Numbered from the stretch's first letter, positions 13,611-21,700 are shown. The stretch: 24,639 nucleotides of DNA from DAIDKA01 sp036489445 (GCA_036489445.1 DASXFV010000023.1:1-24639); one strand, 5' to 3'. Notes: a model not told the origin generated them from the letters alone. A program made the numbers and translations.

Positions 13611-14762
13611 CTACGCGGTGCGATAACTGCTGCGCTTGATCTTGCGATGGTCGATCTCGCGCGGATAGATGCCCTGATGCATGACCACCTGCTCGTAGGC
13701 GATCCGGTCTTTCGGGATGGGCGTCTCGATGGTGGGCGTGGAGGCCATGATGGCATCAAAGCGCTGCTTCATGCCGGGCGCGAATTCCGGATGACTGAGG
13801 ATGAACAGGTCATTGTTCACGACACCGTTCATGACCCGCTCACCGGCCTCCAACGGGCTCATGGATGCGGCGGCCATGCGCGCCATGATCGCCGGGGTCA
13901 TGCCGGGTCGCGGCTTGCGGAACGGATTCGGCTCATCCATCCCGACGTAGTTGTCGGTGTTGACACTACCCGGACAGAACACGCCGGTGCCGATGTTGGT
14001 GGACTCCAGTTCCACACGCAGCGCTTCCATCAGGCCCACGGCGGCAATCTTGGTGGAGGTATACACGCCGGCGTTGACGCCGGGCAGCAGCCCGCCCATG
14101 GATGCGGTGGTGACGAAATGACCGCCTTCACCGTGCTCGAGCATGTGCGGCAGGCAGGCGGCCACGCTGTTGTAGATGGCCGTGAAGTTCACCGCCACCG
14201 CGTTGTCCCACTCCTCAAACTTCGCCTGGCTGGCCTGGCGCAGCGTCTTGATGCCCGCGTTGTTGACCACCAGGTGCAGCTTGCCGAAATTGCCCTTGAC
14301 GGCCTCGACCATGGCCTTCCAGCCGTCACGGTCGGTCACGTCATGCTTGAATGACATCACCCCGGCATTGCCCGGCTTGAACAGCGGCAGGGCGGCCTTC
14401 AGACGCTCCTCATTGCGGTAGCCGATCACGACTTTCATGCCGGCGTTGGAGGCCGCGCGCGCGATCCCTAAGCCAATGCCATCGGATGCGGCGCTGATGT
14501 AGGCCACCTTGCCCTTCAGATCCTTGAGCGGCGGGGGCTGCGAGACGGTGGGCTCCGGAGGCCGTGGCGGACGAGCCGGGGCCCCAGCCGGGGCGCCGGA
14601 GGGCGCGGCGCTCTGCGCGGCGGCGTATTGCGTGAGGCCCAGTCCCGCCAGCAGGCTGCCGCTGCCGATGCCTAAGGTCGCGCCGAGAAAGTCGCGCCGA
14701 TCGGACCGCAGTTGCGGGTCATCGCTGCCGGGGAGTTCAGGTGTGGACTTGCGGGTATTCAT
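13611..14762 (-). CDS. Tat-signal short-chain dehydrogenase/reductase (SDR) A
   Basis: A 383-residue SDR with a twin-arginine signal (Arg22-Arg23 in SDRRDFLG, hydrophobic to about 48, ending AAAQ), then a Pro/Ala-rich linker (50-80) and the Rossmann domain. The nucleotide loop reads SAASDGIG (90-97) instead of TGxxxGIG. NNAG (167-170), Ser221, Tyr234 and Lys238 (YTSTK) complete the active site. The C-terminus extends about 80 residues beyond a classical SDR. The start is uncertain: ATG at 14762 gives a normal Tat signal, but ATG at 14822 overlaps the upstream stop (TGATG) and has AAGG just before it, which would add 20 residues. It is second of three genes in a tight minus-strand unit and is closely related to SDR B. 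Substrate unknown. Confidence 0.85.
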   Translation of the reverse strand: MNTRKSTPELPGSDDPQLRSDRRDFLGATLGIGSGSLLAGLGLTQYAAAQSAAPSGAPAGAPARPPRPPEPTVSQPPPLKDLKGKVAYISAASDGIGLGIARAASNAGMKVVIGYRNEERLKAALPLFKPGNAGVMSFKHDVTDRDGWKAMVEAVKGNFGKLHLVVNNAGIKTLRQASQAKFEEWDNAVAVNFTAIYNSVAACLPHMLEHGEGGHFVTTASMGGLLPGVNAGVYTSTKIAAVGLMEALRVELESTNIGTGVFCPGSVNTDNYVGMDEPNPFRKPRPGMTPAIMARMAAASMSPLEAGERVMNGVVNNDLFILSHPEFAPGMKQRFDAIMASTPTIETPIPKDRIAYEQVVMHQGIYPREIDHRKIKRSSYRTA

Positions 14763-14821
14763 GAAAGTGTCCGTTGTTGGTATGCGGAGTGCGGCCGTTG
14801 GTAGCTTGCGGCTGTCCGCCA

Positions 14822-16051
14822 TCAGGCCTTCAGCGTCACGCTGCGGAAGGACTTGCGCTTTTGCCTGCGGTGGGCGATCTCGCGGTTGTAGATTCCGCAG
14901 GTCAGAACGCGGGTTTCACCGCGGACCCGATCCGGATTCGGCGGGGCGTCCTCCCTGGGCTCCGAGTCCAGCATGGCATCGAAGCGCTGCTGGGTACCCG
15001 GCATGTATTCCGGATGCGTGAGGATGAACAGGTCATTGTGGATGACGCCGTTCAACACCCGCTCGCCGGCTTCCAGCGGATCCATGCCCGGCGGCGGTCC
15101 ACGGTTCTGACGCGGTGGGCCGCCGGGCGGGCCACCTGCCGGCCGGCCCGCGGCTTTCGCGGCGGCCGCCCGCGCTGCAGCCCGTTCGGCCAGGTACGGA
15201 TTGGTCTCACCGGTGTCCTGGTAGTTGTCGGTGTTCACGCCGCCAGGGCAGAAGGCCGAGGTCCCCACGCTGGTGCCCTCCAGCTCCACACGCAGGGCTT
15301 CGATCAGACCCACGGCTGCGATCTTGGTCGCGGTGTACACGCCCAGCGGGCCGCCGGGCAGCAGGCCGCTCATCGAGGAGGTGACCACGATCTGCGAGCC
15401 CTCCCCGTGCTGCAGCATATGCGGCAGGCACACGGCGACACTGTCGTACGTCGCGGTGTAATTCACCGCCACGGCATCGTCCCAGTCCTTGGCGGACACC
15501 GTGCTGGCCTTGGCGAAGGTTTTGATGCCCGCGTTGTTGACCACCAGGTGCAGATTGCCGAACTGGCTGTTGATGGTCTGGAGCACTTTGGCCCAGGCAT
15601 CGCGGTCGGTCACATCGTGCTTGACGGGCAACACGCCGGCATTGCCCTTCTTGAACAGCGGCAGGGCCGCCTTCAGGCGGTCCTCATTGCGATACCCGAT
15701 GCACACTTTCATGCCGGCTGCCGAGGCCGCCCGTGCGATCCCTAAGCCGATGCCGTCGGAAGAGGCGGTGATATAAGCGACCTTGCCCTTCAGATCGTGC
15801 AACGGCGCGGGTTGCGAGAAGGCCGGCTCCGGTGGCGGCGGCGGGCGGGCGCCGGGGCGGAAACCGCCGGGACCGGGACCGGGACCGGGTCCGCTACCCG
15901 CCGGCGCACCCTGTGCACGCGCGTATTGGCTCAGACCCAGGCTGGCGAGCAAACCGATGCCGGCGCCGTACACGGTTCCCTCCGCCAGAAAGCGGCGCCG
16001 TTCGGCTGCGAACCGGTCCAGTGTCCAAGGGTTCTGGGGGGCATCCTTCAT
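14822..16051 (-). CDS. Tat-signal short-chain dehydrogenase/reductase (SDR) B
   Basis: A 409-residue paralogue of the downstream SDR A. A twin-arginine-type signal (RRRFLAEG, Arg18-Arg20) runs to YARAQ at about 43-47. It is followed by a Gly-Pro repeat linker (about 53-77), which suggests a flexible tether. The Rossmann loop is TASSDGIG, with Ala where the first Gly is usual. NNAG (172-175), Ser226, Tyr239 and Lys243 form the active site. An Ala/Gly/Pro-rich insertion lies near residues 290-325. ATG at 16051 has AGGA at the right distance; a longer frame upstream lacks signal-like sequence. It is the first gene of the SDR B-SDR A-epimerase unit and is divergent from SDR C. Substrate unknown; export of a nucleotide-dependent enzyme implies that it folds around its cofactor before crossing. 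Confidence 0.87.
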   Translation of the reverse strand: MKDAPQNPWTLDRFAAERRRFLAEGTVYGAGIGLLASLGLSQYARAQGAPAGSGPGPGPGPGGFRPGARPPPPPEPAFSQPAPLHDLKGKVAYITASSDGIGLGIARAASAAGMKVCIGYRNEDRLKAALPLFKKGNAGVLPVKHDVTDRDAWAKVLQTINSQFGNLHLVVNNAGIKTFAKASTVSAKDWDDAVAVNYTATYDSVAVCLPHMLQHGEGSQIVVTSSMSGLLPGGPLGVYTATKIAAVGLIEALRVELEGTSVGTSAFCPGGVNTDNYQDTGETNPYLAERAAARAAAAKAAGRPAGGPPGGPPRQNRGPPPGMDPLEAGERVLNGVIHNDLFILTHPEYMPGTQQRFDAMLDSEPREDAPPNPDRVRGETRVLTCGIYNREIAHRRQKRKSFRSVTLKA

Positions 16052-16227
16052 GATATTCCTGCCTACTGTTGGTTTTGCAACCGGGCCATTTTTCCGAGCC
16101 GCAGTGTGCCTGATCGGCACAAGTGCCGTCACCTGTTGTGGGTTCAAACGGCTGTGTCGTCCTGTCATGACCTGGGACACCTCGCTGCTACACTCCCGGG
16201 TGACCGATCACTTAAAGGGGTGTGCGC
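16052..16227. promoter_or_regulatory. Divergent SDR B/SDR C control region with overlapping inverted repeats
   Basis: Three arms at 16105-16127 form two overlapping inverted repeats: TGTGCC-TGATC-GGCACA (16105-16121) and GGCAC-AA-GTGCC (16116-16127). They lie midway between the two start codons and could be a regulator site. For the plus strand, ATGACC (16167-16172) and TACACT (16189-16194), 16 bases apart, are a possible sigma-70 promoter. AAAGGGG at 16214-16220 is the RBS for SDR C. Confidence 0.4.
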
Positions 16228-17385
16228 ATGAGCCAGAATGGGATCCCGGGCAGGCGGCCAAAATCGGATGGATTGACGCCAGGGGGCAGTGCGCGTCGCG
16301 GTTTCCTGGGCAGTGCGGCGCTTGCCGCGGCGGCCACCGCCACGGCGGGAATGGTGGCCACCGACCTGGCGCGGGCGGCGGCGCCAGAGGCCTCCGGCAG
16401 CTGCCCGTCGGTGCCGCAACCGATGCGCGAGGTCGCAGGCAAGGTCGCCTTCATCACCGGTGGCGACAGCGGCATTGGTCTGGGCATCGCCAAGGCCTGC
16501 ACCGATGCCGGCATGAAGGTCGTCATCACCTACCTGACCCGCTCGCACCTGGATGAAGCGATGAAGCTGCTGGGCAGTGCCGGCGATCGCGTGCATGCCA
16601 TCAACCTCAATGTCACGGATCGTCCGGGCATGGAGCGCGCTGCCGCGGAGACCATCCAGGTATTTGGCAAGGTCCATGTGCTGGTCAACAACGCCGGTGT
16701 GGGTGTCATTGGCGGCCTGTCCCATGCCACCTATGAAGACTGGGATTGGGCGATGGGTGTGAATGCGGGCGGTGTCTTCAATGGCATCCGGTGTTTTCTG
16801 CCGCGCATCCAGGCGCAGGGTGAGGGCGGCCAGATCGTCTCCGTCTCCTCCCTCGCCGGCCTGCTGGGGCACGCGCCGGCGGGGGTCTACACCGCCTCCA
16901 AATTTGCCGTGGTGGGCATGATGGAGGCGCTGCGCGCGGAACTTGCGGACGCCAATATCGGGGTGACGGTGTTCTGCCCCGGTATCGTCAACACCAATAT
17001 CGGTAGCTCGGCACGCAACCGGCCGGGCGGTGCGGCCGCCGCAGCCCCCCGGGTGGACCCCGGATTCAAGCTCGATCCTGCGATGATGGCGCAGATGCAG
17101 AAGGCCATGAGCCAGTCGCATGGTGTGCCGCCCGGCATGGACTCGATGGACGCGGGCAGGCGGGTGTTGCGCGCCGTGCGCGACAACGACCTGTACGTGC
17201 TCACCACGCCCGAGTTTGCACCGGAATTCGCCGCGCGCGGGGAAGCCATCCTGGCTTCGTTACCGACGGACGTGCCGGTGTCGCCGTCCCGCGAGCTCAT
17301 GGGCCGGATGATTCTCGGCAAGCCGCCGTATGCGGCGGAACGCGATCGGCGACGCTGCGAGCGGGCGCGATCGCGCAAGGCCTAA
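16228..17385 (+). CDS. Tat-signal short-chain dehydrogenase/reductase (SDR) C
   Basis: A 385-residue SDR with a twin-arginine signal (ARRGFLG, Arg23-Arg24; hydrophobic Ala-rich core to about 50). Unlike SDR A and B it has the standard loop TGGDSGIG (77-84), NNAG (154-157), Ser208 and YTASK (Tyr221, Lys225). The C-terminal region (about 250-385) extends the fold as in A and B and holds a variable loop rich in Met/Gln/Ala. ATG at 16228 lies 7 bases from AAAGGGG; GTG at 16222 would be too close. It is divergent from SDR B and convergent with the MFS gene (3' ends overlap by 4 bp). It is the more distant of the three paralogues, so the set is not a simple recent triplication. Substrate unknown. 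Confidence 0.88.
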   Translation: MSQNGIPGRRPKSDGLTPGGSARRGFLGSAALAAAATATAGMVATDLARAAAPEASGSCPSVPQPMREVAGKVAFITGGDSGIGLGIAKACTDAGMKVVITYLTRSHLDEAMKLLGSAGDRVHAINLNVTDRPGMERAAAETIQVFGKVHVLVNNAGVGVIGGLSHATYEDWDWAMGVNAGGVFNGIRCFLPRIQAQGEGGQIVSVSSLAGLLGHAPAGVYTASKFAVVGMMEALRAELADANIGVTVFCPGIVNTNIGSSARNRPGGAAAAAPRVDPGFKLDPAMMAQMQKAMSQSHGVPPGMDSMDAGRRVLRAVRDNDLYVLTTPEFAPEFAARGEAILASLPTDVPVSPSRELMGRMILGKPPYAAERDRRRCERARSRKA

Positions 17386-18554
17386 CGAGCGGGCAGGCGG
17401 GCCTGGACGGGCAGCAGCACGGCGCTGATGACCCACCCCACAAGGATGATGGCGAACAGCGCCAGCCATTGATTGAGGGCGAGTACCGACAGCCACAGGG
17501 GCGAGGTGACGAAGGTCGTCAGTGCGCCGGTCTGACTGAGCAGTCCCGCGGTGGAGGCGCGATGCTCGGGGCCAGCGACCTTGGGCAGCAGGGAGGCGAG
17601 CACGGCCATGGCGGCGCCCGTGCACACCAGCCAGATCAGCAGTGCCGCCAGGGTGAGCCCCATGTGCGTCCAGGGTGTGAAGACCCCGAGGCCGGCGATG
17701 GATCCTGCCACCGCCAGGCCAATGAATAACGTGGCGGGCAGCACGCCGCGCGTCAGGGCGACGCCGCTGATGGTGGCGCCCAGGATCATGAGTACATTGG
17801 TCGCCGCCATGATGCTGGAGGCCGCCCCGATGCTGATGGCGTAATGCTGGGACAGGTAGGTCGGCATCACCACGCTGACACCCAGGCCCAGCAGGATCAG
17901 CACGCCGAATGAGATCGCCAGTCGCAGCGGCGCGATACCTTCCTGGGATTTCAGCAGCGCCAGAATCGACCGCGGTGCTGTCTTGGGCGCGGCGGTCGGC
18001 GCCCTCTTGGGCAATGCCAGGCCGAAGAGGGCCAGCACCACGAAGATCGCACCCTGCACCAGGTACGCGTAGCGCCAGTGCGCTCCGGAGGCAAATGCCG
18101 CAGAGATCAGCAGCCCCAGCGAAGTCCCCACGGGCTGATAGCTGGACCACAGCGACATCGCCGCGCTGCGCCGTTCCGGGGCACTGATGGCGATCATCAG
18201 GGCGGGCGCCGCGGCGTACACCAGCAAGGGAATGGCGCCCTCGATGACGCGCAATACCTGAAACGGCAGGATGGAGTCAGCCATCAGGTACAGTCCATTC
18301 ACGAGCGCGCCGATCAATGCGGCCAGGATCAGCGCCGGGCGTGCGCCCAAGCGATCGATGACGGCACCTGACAAGGTGCCGAAGATGGCCGGCAGCACCG
18401 CCATCAAAGACAGGAACAGGCCGAATAGCGCCACGGTCGCACCCGGCAGCTGCGTGATGCGCCCCTCGAGCGGTATGGCCTTGGTGAGCGATGCGGCACT
18501 CACGACGCCATACAGATAAATGAGGATGAGTCGGGGCCAGCTGCCTTGGTTCAT
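17382..18554 (-). CDS. Major facilitator superfamily (MFS) transporter
   Basis: A 390-residue inner-membrane protein with about 12 hydrophobic helices. The MFS signature between helices 2 and 3 is seen at about 63-72 (GAVIDRLGAR). A loop rich in Pro, Lys and Arg (about 195-215, LPKRAPTAAPKTAPR) marks the centre between the two six-helix halves. ATG at 18554 follows GGAAAAG; an ATG eight codons upstream lacks this. It points away from the Tat-protein/VOC pair with a 78-bp gap, and converges with SDR C. Context suggests that it moves the substrate or a product of the exported enzymes. The subfamily was not recognised, so both uptake and efflux remain possible. Confidence 0.9.
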   Translation of the reverse strand: MNQGSWPRLILIYLYGVVSAASLTKAIPLEGRITQLPGATVALFGLFLSLMAVLPAIFGTLSGAVIDRLGARPALILAALIGALVNGLYLMADSILPFQVLRVIEGAIPLLVYAAAPALMIAISAPERRSAAMSLWSSYQPVGTSLGLLISAAFASGAHWRYAYLVQGAIFVVLALFGLALPKRAPTAAPKTAPRSILALLKSQEGIAPLRLAISFGVLILLGLGVSVVMPTYLSQHYAISIGAASSIMAATNVLMILGATISGVALTRGVLPATLFIGLAVAGSIAGLGVFTPWTHMGLTLAALLIWLVCTGAAMAVLASLLPKVAGPEHRASTAGLLSQTGALTTFVTSPLWLSVLALNQWLALFAIILVGWVISAVLLPVQARLPAR

Positions 18555-18632
18555 TCTTTTCCAGCGCGTTGAGGCCACCCTGCTGCTTCTGGTAACTTAG
18601 CACAGGTATTACGGTCAGGGGCATGGCCAATC

Positions 18633-19220
18633 ATGAGTGGATCAATGACGCGGCGCGGCGTGCTGACGGGCGCAGCGGCGCTCGCAGGTGTGAGCGCGCT
18701 GCCCCAGTTTCTGACCCCCCTGACCCGCACGGCGATCGGCCACGTCGTGGTCGATGACCGACTCGCCTCGTCCGCACATTTCGCCAGCCGCTTCGATGCC
18801 GCGCGGGTGCACGCGGTGAACGCGCTGGATGATCTGTGCAACCGCTGGTACACACGGTTGCGCGCGCAAGTGCTGGCCGACACCGGGCATATTGCGGGGC
18901 TGACGAGCTGGATGGATTACGTGGTGATGCGCAGCTGCGCGGCCGAGGTCGGCTACGTCGGCGCGTTTCACGCTGAACACGTCCCCGCTGCGACGGGTCT
19001 GGAACATATCGTGACCGCCTATCCGGATCTGCTGGCGCAGCTGGTGCAGCGGGCCCAACCCCAATCCTGGGCGCATGCGATGGGCGAGGCCCTGGCCTCC
19101 GGTGTGCATCTGCGCTCGCGTTTCCTGCCCGGTCAGGTATTCCGGGCCACCACGGCAGCGCCCGCATTCGGTCATGTGCGCATGGTCACCTGGGTGTTCT
19201 CGCCCCGGCATTCGGTTTGA
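18633..19220 (+). CDS. Unknown protein with a twin-arginine signal
   Basis: A 195-residue protein I do not recognise. It starts with a clear Tat signal (MTRRGVLTGAAALAGVSALP, residues 5-24). The mature part is mostly helical in appearance, with two Cys and several His. A stretch LDDLCNRWYTRL (about 65-80) and a segment around SWMDYVVMRSCAAEVGY (about 90-110) look conserved in character. No cofactor motif stands out. ATG at 18633 is preceded by AGGGG at some distance; ATG at 18645 is an alternative that keeps the RR motif. Its stop is 8 bp before the exported VOC gene start, so the two are almost surely co-translated. It may be a partner subunit of an exported oxidoreductase, by analogy with small Tat subunits; this is inference only. 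Confidence 0.7.
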   Translation: MSGSMTRRGVLTGAAALAGVSALPQFLTPLTRTAIGHVVVDDRLASSAHFASRFDAARVHAVNALDDLCNRWYTRLRAQVLADTGHIAGLTSWMDYVVMRSCAAEVGYVGAFHAEHVPAATGLEHIVTAYPDLLAQLVQRAQPQSWAHAMGEALASGVHLRSRFLPGQVFRATTAAPAFGHVRMVTWVFSPRHSV

Positions 19221-19228
19221 GGGGGCAC

Positions 19229-20311
19229 ATGATGAAGCGATTCAATCAGCTCGCCGCGGCGTGGCTGTCTGCCGTGTTGCTGTCGACGGTGTTTTCCCTG
19301 GCCCATGCGCAAGGCAAACCTGATACCCCCGCCTGGCAGGGTGCGCGGCTCGGATTTGTCGGCCGCGTGGTGCGGGACCTGGACCGCTCAGTCGCCTTCT
19401 ACAAGATGATCGGGTTCACCCAGGACCCGCTGGCCCAGCCGGTCTGGCGTACGGACCCGGTGGTGGAGGGGCTGTATGGGGTCAAGGGCTTCACCACCCG
19501 CATGGCCAAGATGTACGTGGTGAATCCGGATTCCGGGCAGCACTTCGTCGTGTATCTGCGGGAAGTAAAGGGCATCAAGCGCACCGACCTCAGCCACCAT
19601 ACCGCCTGGGAGCCGGGCGCCACGCACTTTGGACTGGTGGTGGCGGATGCCGATCAGGTCTGGGCGAAGCTGCAGGCGGCAGGCCTCCTGCACGCGCGTT
19701 CCTGGGGAGGCAAGCTGATCGCCCCGCCGGGTCAGTCCAAGGGCATGCTGGCCTACATCACCGATCCGGATGGCCTGGATATCGAACTGATCAATCAGCG
19801 TCCGGCGACCCCTGCCCAGAATGGCCGGCGGGCGCAGCCGGGGTTGCTGCCCGGTGTCAATCACATGGGGCTGGTGATCCTGGATGCGGACAAGTGCAAG
19901 GCGTTCTACAGCGGCACGCTGGGTGGCGTGTGGCCACAGACCCCGTCACCGTGGCTGAAGGGCGACTTCTACGATTCTGCGGTCGGTGGGCATGGCAATG
20001 TGCTGCGGTTCTTCAACGTCTCCTTCCCCCAGGAGATCGCGCCCAACCTGCGCATGAATCTGGAACTGGTGGAATACCAGAACCGCAAGGCTCCCGTGCG
20101 GGCCTCGCGGATCACGGATAGCGGGGTCGGCTACATCGGCATGCAGGTACCGAACCTGGACATAGCGTTGCAGCAGGTGCTGGCCGCCGGCGCGAAGCAG
20201 GTGTCCAAGCCCGGCATCGTCACCATGCGCAGCGGCACTCGCGAAGTCATGATCCGTGATCCGGATACCGGCGTGTTCCTGGAGCTCTTCGATGAGCCGC
20301 CGGCCAAGTAG
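19229..20311 (+). CDS. Sec-exported two-domain VOC (extradiol dioxygenase-like) protein
   Basis: A 360-residue protein with a Sec signal peptide (MMKRFNQLAAAWLSAVLLST ... AHA, about 1-27) followed by two VOC modules. The first (about 35-185) runs from LGFVGRVVRDLDRSVAFYKM to ITDPDGLDIELIN. The second (about 205-355) begins GVNHMGLVI and ends DPDTGVFLELFDE. Possible ligands in the second are the His of VNHMG, a Glu of NLELVEY and the Glu of FLELF. Two VOC modules in one chain is the layout of type-I extradiol dioxygenases and of some glyoxalases, but a signal peptide is unusual for either. GAGGGGG lies just before the paired ATGs at 19229/19232. It is downstream of the unknown Tat protein gene and ends 12 bp from the convergent SDR gene. 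Confidence 0.85.
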   Translation: MMKRFNQLAAAWLSAVLLSTVFSLAHAQGKPDTPAWQGARLGFVGRVVRDLDRSVAFYKMIGFTQDPLAQPVWRTDPVVEGLYGVKGFTTRMAKMYVVNPDSGQHFVVYLREVKGIKRTDLSHHTAWEPGATHFGLVVADADQVWAKLQAAGLLHARSWGGKLIAPPGQSKGMLAYITDPDGLDIELINQRPATPAQNGRRAQPGLLPGVNHMGLVILDADKCKAFYSGTLGGVWPQTPSPWLKGDFYDSAVGGHGNVLRFFNVSFPQEIAPNLRMNLELVEYQNRKAPVRASRITDSGVGYIGMQVPNLDIALQQVLAAGAKQVSKPGIVTMRSGTREVMIRDPDTGVFLELFDEPPAK

Positions 20312-20323
20312 CGGGCGGCTCAC

Positions 20324-21700
20324 CTACCACGGCGCAGGTTTGTAATCCTTCAGGAACTGGCCCCACACCGGCAGGCCGGTGCGGCTGCCATCGAAGATGG
20401 GATCTACGATCCGGGCCGCCCCATCGATGATATCCAGCGGCGGCGCGAACCCCAGTTCCGCCTTGCGCGCCGCATGGACCGCCGGGTCTTCATCCGTCAC
20501 CCAGCCCGTGTCGACGGCGTTCATGTGGATGCCGTCCCGGTAATAATCCGGCGCGCTGGTGCGGGTCATCATGTTCAGCGCGGCTTTGGCCATGTTGGTG
20601 TGGGGATGCCGCTCGGTCTTCGTGGTGCGGTAGAACTGACCCTCCATGGCACTCACATTCACGATGTGTTTGTGCGCACCGGGGGTAGCCAGCAGCAGTG
20701 GTTTGAGGCGCGCATTGAGAATGTACGGCGCAATGGCATTCACCAGGTGCACCTCCAGCAGCTCCGGCGTCTCGACTTCATGCAATCGCAGGCGCCAGCT
20801 GTTGCTGGATCGCAGGTCCACCTGCTGCTGGTCCTCATCATAGTGGTGGACCGGGAATAGTGGCGTCGTCGCGATGAGCGCGTTGCCGGATTCTTTTTCC
20901 AGCAGGTGCGCATAGAACGCCGCCGGGCGGCGCACGGTCTGACAGGCATTGTTCAGTATGTGATCGAGCCGTGGCAGGCTCGCAAGCAGAAAACGCGCGA
21001 AGCTCTCGACGCTGGGCGAGTGGCGCAGATCCAGCCCATGGATCTGCAGGCGATCCTGGAACTGCGGATAATCGGCTTCCTGCGCATAGCGCTCGATGGC
21101 GTCCACCGGGAAGCGGGTGGTGACGATCACCTGTGCGCCGGCGCGCAGTAGCTTCAGTGCCGCCTGGAAGCCGATCTTGACGCGCGCGCCGGTGACCAGT
21201 GCGTACTGTCCGCGCAGGTCCGCGGTCTGCTCGCGTTTGGCGTAGTTGAAATCCCCGCAGTCGCGACACAGGGAGTCGTAATAGCGGTGGGTCAAAGTGA
21301 AGGGCTGCTTGCACACATAACAGTTCAGGGCCTGACCGAGGGTGGGCTGGGCTGGCGCGCTCTCAGCGCTCTGAGGTGCCGGCAGCCACAGGGGGGTGTA
21401 GCGGGTGGCCCGCCGCTGGATGCGCAGTCCGGTGCGCTGGATGATCTGCTGATCGTGCGCTCGAGCGGCGGCGCGATCGGCCCGCCGGAACGCCTTGGCC
21501 ATCCTCACCAGGTCCTGGCGCTCGGGCTTGGCGACCAAGCCTGCCAGGGTCAGCAGTTCCCGGCGCTGCTCCTGAGTCAGGTGGGTCAACTGCGAGCGGT
21601 CTGCCTCGATGGCGCGCAGCACCTCAATACAGGTGCGTACAGCCTCGGTAGCCAAGGGCAGGTGTTGGGGCGGGTGTGCGGGCCGGTTGGGTGTCTGCAT
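20324..21700 (-). CDS. SDR-fold protein with N-terminal helical region and four-Cys zinc ribbon
   Basis: A 458-residue protein in three parts. Residues 1-110 form a charged, helical region. Residues 127-148 hold a zinc-ribbon pattern, Cys127-x2-Cys130 and Cys145-x2-Cys148. Residues 165-458 form an SDR-type Rossmann domain with TGARVKIG (170-177), NNAC (250-253) and NVSAMEGQFYR (348-358). The canonical YxxxK is altered: Lys372 is present in HTNMAKAALNMM, but Thr368 sits where Tyr is expected. Tyr357 might substitute, or the protein may bind nucleotide without standard catalysis. The same motif is, from memory, conserved in plant, fungal and bacterial relatives, so this is a family trait rather than damage. 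No signal peptide. Function unknown. It diverges from the cysteine-cluster gene 56 bp away. Confidence 0.85.
   Translation of the reverse strand: MQTPNRPAHPPQHLPLATEAVRTCIEVLRAIEADRSQLTHLTQEQRRELLTLAGLVAKPERQDLVRMAKAFRRADRAAARAHDQQIIQRTGLRIQRRATRYTPLWLPAPQSAESAPAQPTLGQALNCYVCKQPFTLTHRYYDSLCRDCGDFNYAKREQTADLRGQYALVTGARVKIGFQAALKLLRAGAQVIVTTRFPVDAIERYAQEADYPQFQDRLQIHGLDLRHSPSVESFARFLLASLPRLDHILNNACQTVRRPAAFYAHLLEKESGNALIATTPLFPVHHYDEDQQQVDLRSSNSWRLRLHEVETPELLEVHLVNAIAPYILNARLKPLLLATPGAHKHIVNVSAMEGQFYRTTKTERHPHTNMAKAALNMMTRTSAPDYYRDGIHMNAVDTGWVTDEDPAVHAARKAELGFAPPLDIIDGAARIVDPIFDGSRTGLPVWGQFLKDYKPAPW

Noticed and set aside
13428..15745. Two long plus-strand frames (13428-14354 and 14774-15745) opposite the SDR genes.
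   Set aside because: Both are antisense mirrors of paralogous SDR genes, which is why they resemble each other; rich in His, Gly and Arg with no domain.
16165..18150. Minus-strand frames 16165-17121 and 17260-18150.
   Set aside because: They lie opposite SDR C or off-frame within the MFS gene, whose motifs are clear.
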